From positions 1 to 19,081 of the forward strand of contig JAEZDW010000113.1 in the NCBI GenBank assembly GCA_023417955.1: DNA of 19,081 nucleotides, in the 5' to 3' direction. The position numbers and the translations under genes are program-made. Positions 14,335-19,081 of the stretch are shown in pieces; position 1 is the stretch's first letter, and the number at the start of each line of letters is the position of its first letter. The notes beneath the pieces were generated by a model. That model made no database searches. It saw only the letters and a list, made by a program, of their open reading frames with translations, and was not told the DNA's origin. The stretch is from Bacteroidota bacterium. Lineage in GTDB: Bacteria > Bacteroidota > Bacteroidia > Cytophagales > Cyclobacteriaceae.

Positions 14335-14356
14335 GTTCTCATAAAGTCTTGAGAAC
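14335..14356. promoter_or_regulatory. Inverted repeat immediately before the esterase start (operator or leader hairpin)
   Basis: GTTCTCA (14335-14341) and TGAGAAC (14350-14356) are perfect inverted 7-mers with an 8-nt spacer. The dyad ends three bases before the ATG at 14360, so it could be an operator covering the transcription start or an RNA hairpin that masks the ribosome-binding region. Confidence 0.4.
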
Positions 14357-14359
14357 AGC

Positions 14360-15274
14360 ATGTACAATCGCAGCTGGATTGCGCTCATTTTCGCGCTTGC
14401 CTTTATTCAAATGAAGGCCCAGGAAACAATTCCCCTGTATCAGGGGCCCATCCCCAACAGCATTGACGTTCCCGATGAAGAAGAACGCGAAGAACGAGGC
14501 GGAATCGTCATCGTGCGCAAAATCACACGTCCTACGCTGACGATATTCCCTGCACCTGCAGAAACCGCCAACGGTACTGCCGTAATTATCTTTCCTGGCG
14601 GCGGATACTGGGTCAATGCAATTTCACACGAAGGTGTGGATGTAGCGCGACGTCTGAATCAACATGGTATTACCGCGTTTGTTGTAAAGTATCGCATTCC
14701 AAATGATGCGGCAATGAAAGACAGGAAGACGGGACCGTTGCAGGACGCGCAACAGGCAATTGCCTGGGTAAGAGCAAACGCGGCGAAGTGGAAGGTGGAT
14801 CCGGCACGTGTTGGAATCATGGGCTTCTCTGCCGGAGGACACCTCGCATCAACGGCGGGAACTCACTTCGATCACCCCGTGCTACCACAGAAGGTATCGG
14901 TCAGACCGGACTTCATGATTCTCGTTTACCCTGTAATCACGTTTCGTCCGGAGTTTGGCCACCTCGGATCACGCGATCAGATTATTGGCAAGAATCCCGA
15001 TCCCAAAGACGTTGAATATTTTTCCAACGAACTCCAGGTTACGAAGCAAACCCCGCCGACGTTTCTCGTGCATGCGATGGATGACGAGACAGTACCCGTT
15101 GAAAACACTACAGCGTTCTTTTCCCGACTGCGCAAACAAGGGGTCGCCGCTGAGATGCATATCTATCAGAAGGGGGGTCATGGTTTTGGTATGAATAATC
15201 CGATGGATTCCGGTGACTGGGTGTCGATTTGCCTGAAATGGCTTGCCGCAAATGGCTTGATGGGAAAACGATGA
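14360..15274 (+). CDS. Secreted alpha/beta-hydrolase, acetyl-esterase-like
   Basis: 304 residues with a signal peptide (1-20, ending MKAQ). The mature part is a complete alpha/beta-hydrolase. The oxyanion region is FPGGGY (78-83), the nucleophile elbow GFSAGG carries Ser157, an acid residue lies in AMDDETVP (Asp241), and the catalytic His is in GGHGFG (His274). The GGGY/GFSAGG combination and size match the bacterial BD-FAE/acetyl-xylan-esterase-like hydrolases found in polysaccharide-degradation loci. It probably removes acetyl or other short acyl groups from a glycan in the periplasm. It is the first gene of a co-directional set with the GH2 and GH95 genes (95 nt to GH2), which supports a carbohydrate role. 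A general lipase or peptidase of the same fold is less likely. The true acyl substrate is not determinable. Confidence 0.85.
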   Translation: MYNRSWIALIFALAFIQMKAQETIPLYQGPIPNSIDVPDEEEREERGGIVIVRKITRPTLTIFPAPAETANGTAVIIFPGGGYWVNAISHEGVDVARRLNQHGITAFVVKYRIPNDAAMKDRKTGPLQDAQQAIAWVRANAAKWKVDPARVGIMGFSAGGHLASTAGTHFDHPVLPQKVSVRPDFMILVYPVITFRPEFGHLGSRDQIIGKNPDPKDVEYFSNELQVTKQTPPTFLVHAMDDETVPVENTTAFFSRLRKQGVAAEMHIYQKGGHGFGMNNPMDSGDWVSICLKWLAANGLMGKR

Positions 15275-15369
15275 TACAAATCCCGGTTAACCTGTCATAA
15301 ATCATCCGCCCCCTTTTTCATAGCGTACAGCGCCGCTTGTAATTTCGGGAACATCAATTTCGAAAAGTC

Positions 15370-17817
15370 ATGTTGCGTTACGTTCACTGCCTGCCGGCTC
15401 TGGCGAAGTATGTTATCCCCAGCCTTCTTGTAATTATTTTAGTAAGATGTGCTGACGTCAGGGAAATGCCTGCTTCCCGAAAAACTATATTGTTCAATGA
15501 GGATTGGCGTTTCAGTCTCACAGGAGATTCGCTTGCGATAAGCCCTCATTTTGACGACGGCGGCTGGCGAAATCTTGACCTTCCGCATGACTGGAGTATC
15601 GAAGGTGAGTTTGATGAACATGCACCAGCGGGAGTCGGAGGTGGTGCACTGCCCGGAGGTGTTGGATGGTATCGGAAAACGTTCACCGTTGATCGCGATG
15701 CAAGGAGTAAGCGAGTGTATATATGTTTCGACGGCGTGTATCGTAACAGTGACGTCTGGCTGAACGGAAATCATCTGGGGAATCGTCCAAACGGATACAT
15801 CTCCTTCGCGTATGACGTGACGGAGCATCTGAACTACCATAAGGAAAATGTTATCGTGGTGCGCGTCGACAATTCCAGGCAGCCGAATTCACGCTGGTAT
15901 TCCGGATCGGGAATTTACAGGAACACGTGGATGGTTGTATCAGGTCATGTGCACATTCCATCTGGCGGACTTTACATAACAACACCATCAATAACCAAAG
16001 ACCGTGCGGTCGTCGAAATTGAAACTACAGTACTCAGTCAGTTGAAGAATGACTTACATGTTGAAATTGAAACCGTGATTTTCGACAATGACTCGCGACG
16101 TATATCATCTGTTTCAAACGCCGTTGAAGTTATCTCCGACTCAACAGCCACAATCCGGCAACGTCTTGATGTTTCAAATCCGATGTTGTGGTCAGATACG
16201 AATCCGGTGCTGTACAAAGCCGTTTCGATTGTGAGGGCAGCTGAAATTGAATTGGATCGCGTTGAAACTACTTTTGGAATAAGAAGCTTTGAATTTGACG
16301 CGCTTAAGGGATTCTCACTTAACGGTGCTCCACTAAAGATACGCGGTGTTTGCAACCATCACGATCTTGGCAGCCTCGGTGCAGCGATAAACGTACGGGC
16401 GCTTGAACGACAACTTTCACTTTTGAAAGAAATGGGTGTGAATGCCATAAGAACGTCGCATAATCCGCCGGCCCCGGAGTTGCTTGACTTTTGTGACCGG
16501 ATGGGCTTTCTCGTTATGGATGAAATGTTTGATATGTGGCGAATGAAGAAGTCGGAGTACGATTACGCGATATACTGGGATGAATGGCATAAGCGCGATC
16601 TGACCGATTTCATAAAACGCGACCGCAATCACCCGAGCGTCATCATCTGGAGTATTGGCAACGAGATCCTTGAACAATGGGATCCCTCCGGAACGGTGAT
16701 CACTTCCGAACTCGTGTCTGTTGTTCGGCGGCTCGATCCGACGCGGCCGATTACTACCGGTAACAATGATACCAGACCGGAAAATAGTCTGGTTCGTTCA
16801 GGTGCGCTTGATCTGATTGGTTTTAACTATGCCCATCGGGAGTACGCGGATTTCCATAAGCGTTTTCCCGGTCAGAAGTTCATTTCAGCCGAAGCCGCGT
16901 CAGCACTGGCAACACGCGGACATTATGATATGCCGTCCGATAGTATCAGACGTTGGCCGATTGCATGGGATAAACCATTCCTCGAGGGGAATCCGGACAA
17001 CACGGTTTCCGCCTATGATAATGTCAGTGCTCCCTGGGGATCAACGCATGAAGAAACCTGGAAAGTTGTAAAACGCCATGATCATATTTCCGGGTTATTT
17101 GTCTGGACCGGTTTTGACTATCTCGGTGAACCGACACCGTATGGGTGGCCTTCGCGAAGTTCTTATTTTGGCATCATCGATCTTGCTGGGTTTCCGAAAG
17201 ACTCGTACTACATGTATCAGAGCGAGTGGACGGATAAAAAAGTTTTACATGTATTTCCGCATTGGAACTGGGAGCCCGGTAAGGTGGTAGACGTGTGGGC
17301 TTACTATAACCACGCTGATGAGGCAGAGTTGTATCTCAACGGTGTGTCTATGGGATCAAGGAGGAAACAGAATGACGATCTTCACGCGATGTGGAGGCTG
17401 AGGTACGAGCCCGGTACGATCAAAGTAGTTACCCGTAAGGATGGAGATGAAGTGATGGTGAGAGAAATCAGGACTGCCGGAAAACCGGCGCGATTAATCC
17501 TCGAGCCGGATCGAAAGGAGATTGCCGCAGATGGAAAGGACCTGTCATTCTTAACGATACGTGCTGAAGATGCAAACGGTATTCCCGTACCTCTTGCAAA
17601 TAACCTCGTGCGTATTTCAATCACTGGTAATGCAGAACTTGCTGCGGTTGACAACGGGGATCCTGTCAGTCATGCGTCGTTCAGAAACCATGAAGTGAAA
17701 CTCTTTAATGGCCTCGCGCTTGCAATTGTCAAGGGATCGAAACAAAAAGGAAAAGCAATTATTACTGTTGACTCACCCGGTTTGCAAAGTGCCTCGGTGT
17801 CGATTACCTTGAGGTGA
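15370..17817 (+). CDS. Glycoside hydrolase family 2 enzyme (beta-galactosidase-like)
   Basis: 815 residues. The N-terminus has a hydrophobic segment ending LVIILVRCAD; the Cys28 region is lipobox-like but has Arg at -1, so lipidation is uncertain. A GH2 sugar-binding jelly roll follows (about 40-185; NEDWRF, LPHDWSIEG, GGVGWYRKTF, WLNGNHLG), then an Ig-like domain (about 190-300) and a TIM barrel (about 305-600). GVCNHHD and NAIRTSHNPP lead to the acid/base Glu432 in SIGNE. The nucleophile is Glu508 in SAEAASA, 76 residues later, the normal GH2 spacing. A DUF4982-like module and a C-terminal Ig/Big-like domain (about 700-815) complete it, as in Bacteroidota GH2 enzymes. It would act in the periplasm or on the cell surface, most likely removing beta-galactosyl residues; beta-glucuronidase and beta-mannosidase remain possible. 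It is followed after 11 nt by GH95. Confidence 0.92.
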   Translation: MLRYVHCLPALAKYVIPSLLVIILVRCADVREMPASRKTILFNEDWRFSLTGDSLAISPHFDDGGWRNLDLPHDWSIEGEFDEHAPAGVGGGALPGGVGWYRKTFTVDRDARSKRVYICFDGVYRNSDVWLNGNHLGNRPNGYISFAYDVTEHLNYHKENVIVVRVDNSRQPNSRWYSGSGIYRNTWMVVSGHVHIPSGGLYITTPSITKDRAVVEIETTVLSQLKNDLHVEIETVIFDNDSRRISSVSNAVEVISDSTATIRQRLDVSNPMLWSDTNPVLYKAVSIVRAAEIELDRVETTFGIRSFEFDALKGFSLNGAPLKIRGVCNHHDLGSLGAAINVRALERQLSLLKEMGVNAIRTSHNPPAPELLDFCDRMGFLVMDEMFDMWRMKKSEYDYAIYWDEWHKRDLTDFIKRDRNHPSVIIWSIGNEILEQWDPSGTVITSELVSVVRRLDPTRPITTGNNDTRPENSLVRSGALDLIGFNYAHREYADFHKRFPGQKFISAEAASALATRGHYDMPSDSIRRWPIAWDKPFLEGNPDNTVSAYDNVSAPWGSTHEETWKVVKRHDHISGLFVWTGFDYLGEPTPYGWPSRSSYFGIIDLAGFPKDSYYMYQSEWTDKKVLHVFPHWNWEPGKVVDVWAYYNHADEAELYLNGVSMGSRRKQNDDLHAMWRLRYEPGTIKVVTRKDGDEVMVREIRTAGKPARLILEPDRKEIAADGKDLSFLTIRAEDANGIPVPLANNLVRISITGNAELAAVDNGDPVSHASFRNHEVKLFNGLALAIVKGSKQKGKAIITVDSPGLQSASVSITLR

Positions 17818-17828
17818 TTTTCAAGCTC

Positions 17829-19081
17829 ATGATCCGTTTCACTTTTTGCCTTTTCCTTTTACTCTGTTGTATTTCGAATTCCATACTACAGGCGCAGTCA
17901 CCCCTGACGCTTTGGTACGAACAACCTGCCCGCGACTGGAATGAAGCTTTACCTGTAGGGAACGGAAGACTCGGGGCGATGATATTTGGCGGCATAAGCG
18001 AGGAACGCCTGCAACTGAATGAGGAAACGTGCTGGTCGGGAACCAGATTTGATTTTGTCAATCCCAATGCGCGCAAGTCATTGCCCGGGATACGTAAGCT
18101 GCTTTTCGAGGGAAAGTATGTAGAAGCAAAGGAGCTGGCAGAGAAGTCGTTGATGGGTGACAAACATATTCACAGCTCGTATCAGACACTTGGTGATCTG
18201 AAACTGTTTTTTGATCATGACCCCGCTGCTGTGAATGAATACCGTCGTGAACTCGACATAGAGAACGCAATCGCAAAAGTATCTTTTCAAATAGACGGCG
18301 TACGTTTCGAACGCGAGATGTTCAGCAGCGCTCCCGACAACGTAGTGACTGTGCGAATAACATCGTCAGCAGAGGGTGCAATTTCGTTTCGGGCAGCGCT
18401 CTCCCGTCCCGAAAATAAAGCAGAATTCCATGAAGAAGCGGATCATATTGTTATGACAGAGCACCTGGGCGACGGGACAGGTGTGCGTATGGTAACACGG
18501 ATGCTTGTGAAATCGGAAGGAGGTACGTTTGAAATCGCAGACAACGGTTTTATTGTGAAAGACGCATCCGTTGTAACAATTCTGTTAACTGCAGCAACGG
18601 ATTATCGGGGATCGGATCCTAACGACGCTACGAAAAACACGTTGACTGCAGCTGGTGAGATTTCATACACAGACCTTCGCGACAGGCATATTAAAGATTA
18701 TCAGCACTTCTTTAACCGGGTCAAGTTTGATATTGGAAAAAGCAAAGCAACTTATTTTCCAACGGATCAGCGGCTGCGAGCCTTTCAACGCGGCAATGAA
18801 GATCCGCATCTCCTGGCACTTTACTTTCAGTTTGGAAGATATCTCCTCATAAGCAGCTCGCGCCCTGGAACTTTGCCAGCTAACCTTCAGGGAATATGGG
18901 CAGATGGATTAAACCCGCCTTGGGATGCTGACTATCATATTAATATTAACATCCAGATGAATTATTGGCCGGCTGAAGTAACGAACCTGCATGAACTTCA
19001 TCGGCCATTACTTGACTTTCTTGTTCCATTAACGGAAGACGGGAAAAAGACAGCGCGTTCCATGTACGGACTGAGTGGAAG
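17829..19081 (+). CDS. Glycoside hydrolase family 95 alpha-L-fucosidase-type enzyme (3' end cut by window edge)
   Basis: 417 codons are visible, with no stop before the window end; complete members are about 750-850 residues. A signal peptide occupies 1-22 (hydrophobic, Cys-rich, ending LQAQ). The N-terminal beta domain begins LWYEQPARDWNEALPVGNGR, continues LGAMIFGG and LQLNEETCWSG, all strongly GH95. Into the (alpha/alpha)6 barrel, the segment LPANLQGIWAD, NPPWDADYH, ININIQMNYWPAE appears. Its Asn372 and Asn374 correspond to the asparagines that activate the catalytic water in characterised GH95 enzymes. The general acid Glu lies beyond the window. The family hydrolyses alpha-1,2-fucosyl (or alpha-L-galactosyl) linkages by inversion. 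It is probably translated with the upstream GH2 gene: a GAGGTG lies on the GH2 stop, 12 nt before the ATG. Confidence 0.93.
   Translation, partial: MIRFTFCLFLLLCCISNSILQAQSPLTLWYEQPARDWNEALPVGNGRLGAMIFGGISEERLQLNEETCWSGTRFDFVNPNARKSLPGIRKLLFEGKYVEAKELAEKSLMGDKHIHSSYQTLGDLKLFFDHDPAAVNEYRRELDIENAIAKVSFQIDGVRFEREMFSSAPDNVVTVRITSSAEGAISFRAALSRPENKAEFHEEADHIVMTEHLGDGTGVRMVTRMLVKSEGGTFEIADNGFIVKDASVVTILLTAATDYRGSDPNDATKNTLTAAGEISYTDLRDRHIKDYQHFFNRVKFDIGKSKATYFPTDQRLRAFQRGNEDPHLLALYFQFGRYLLISSSRPGTLPANLQGIWADGLNPPWDADYHININIQMNYWPAEVTNLHELHRPLLDFLVPLTEDGKKTARSMYGLSG

Overview
The window looks like a chromosomal segment from a member of the Bacteroidota, most likely a Cytophagales-type soil or aquatic bacterium. 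The clues are a FecR anti-sigma factor with a DUF4974-like C-terminus, a TPR-fused histidine kinase, a Tat-exported Gfo/Idh/MocA oxidoreductase, a lysine-rich histone H1-like protein, a GH2/GH95/esterase polysaccharide-degradation cluster, weak Shine-Dalgarno sites and a few TAnnTTTG-like promoter elements. The genus assignment is inference. I see no rRNA, tRNA, insertion sequence, prophage or CRISPR array.

Layout: 1-805 (minus) is an SPFH/prohibitin membrane protein cut by the window start. 1022-3646 (plus) is a secreted-TPR/transmembrane histidine kinase. 3701-5107 (minus) is a Tat-exported oxidoreductase, divergent from an MreB-like actin homologue at 5245-6270 (plus). A strong bidirectional terminator separates that gene from the histone H1-like protein (6401-6904, minus). 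An MsbA-type ABC exporter (7069-8805, minus) is divergent from an orphan FecR-type regulator (9000-9983, plus), which converges on a YbiT-like ABC-F ATPase (9994-11613, minus). Upstream of that on the same strand lie a monofunctional peptidoglycan transglycosylase (11744-12481) and a small conserved-looking protein (12564-12812). Reading right from there are a small secreted PepSY-like protein (13002-13469) and a PfpI/DJ-1 family protein (13630-14217). The window ends with a co-directional carbohydrate cluster: a secreted esterase (14360-15274), a GH2 glycosidase (15370-17817) and a GH95 fucosidase-type enzyme (17829 to the window end, truncated).

Most of the left and middle part is single-gene housekeeping units: envelope, chromatin, translation quality and stress functions. 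The right end is an accessory-type glycan locus whose three exported enzymes fit side-chain removal from an acetylated, galactosylated and fucosylated plant or algal polysaccharide. No SusC/SusD pair is visible, so the transporter half of the locus, if there is one, lies beyond the right edge. The most intriguing point is the histone-like protein: its basic block repeat is identical in protein but recoded in DNA, and its acidic tail carries a pentapeptide resembling a beta-clamp-binding motif. I see no clear-cut new multi-gene system in this window.
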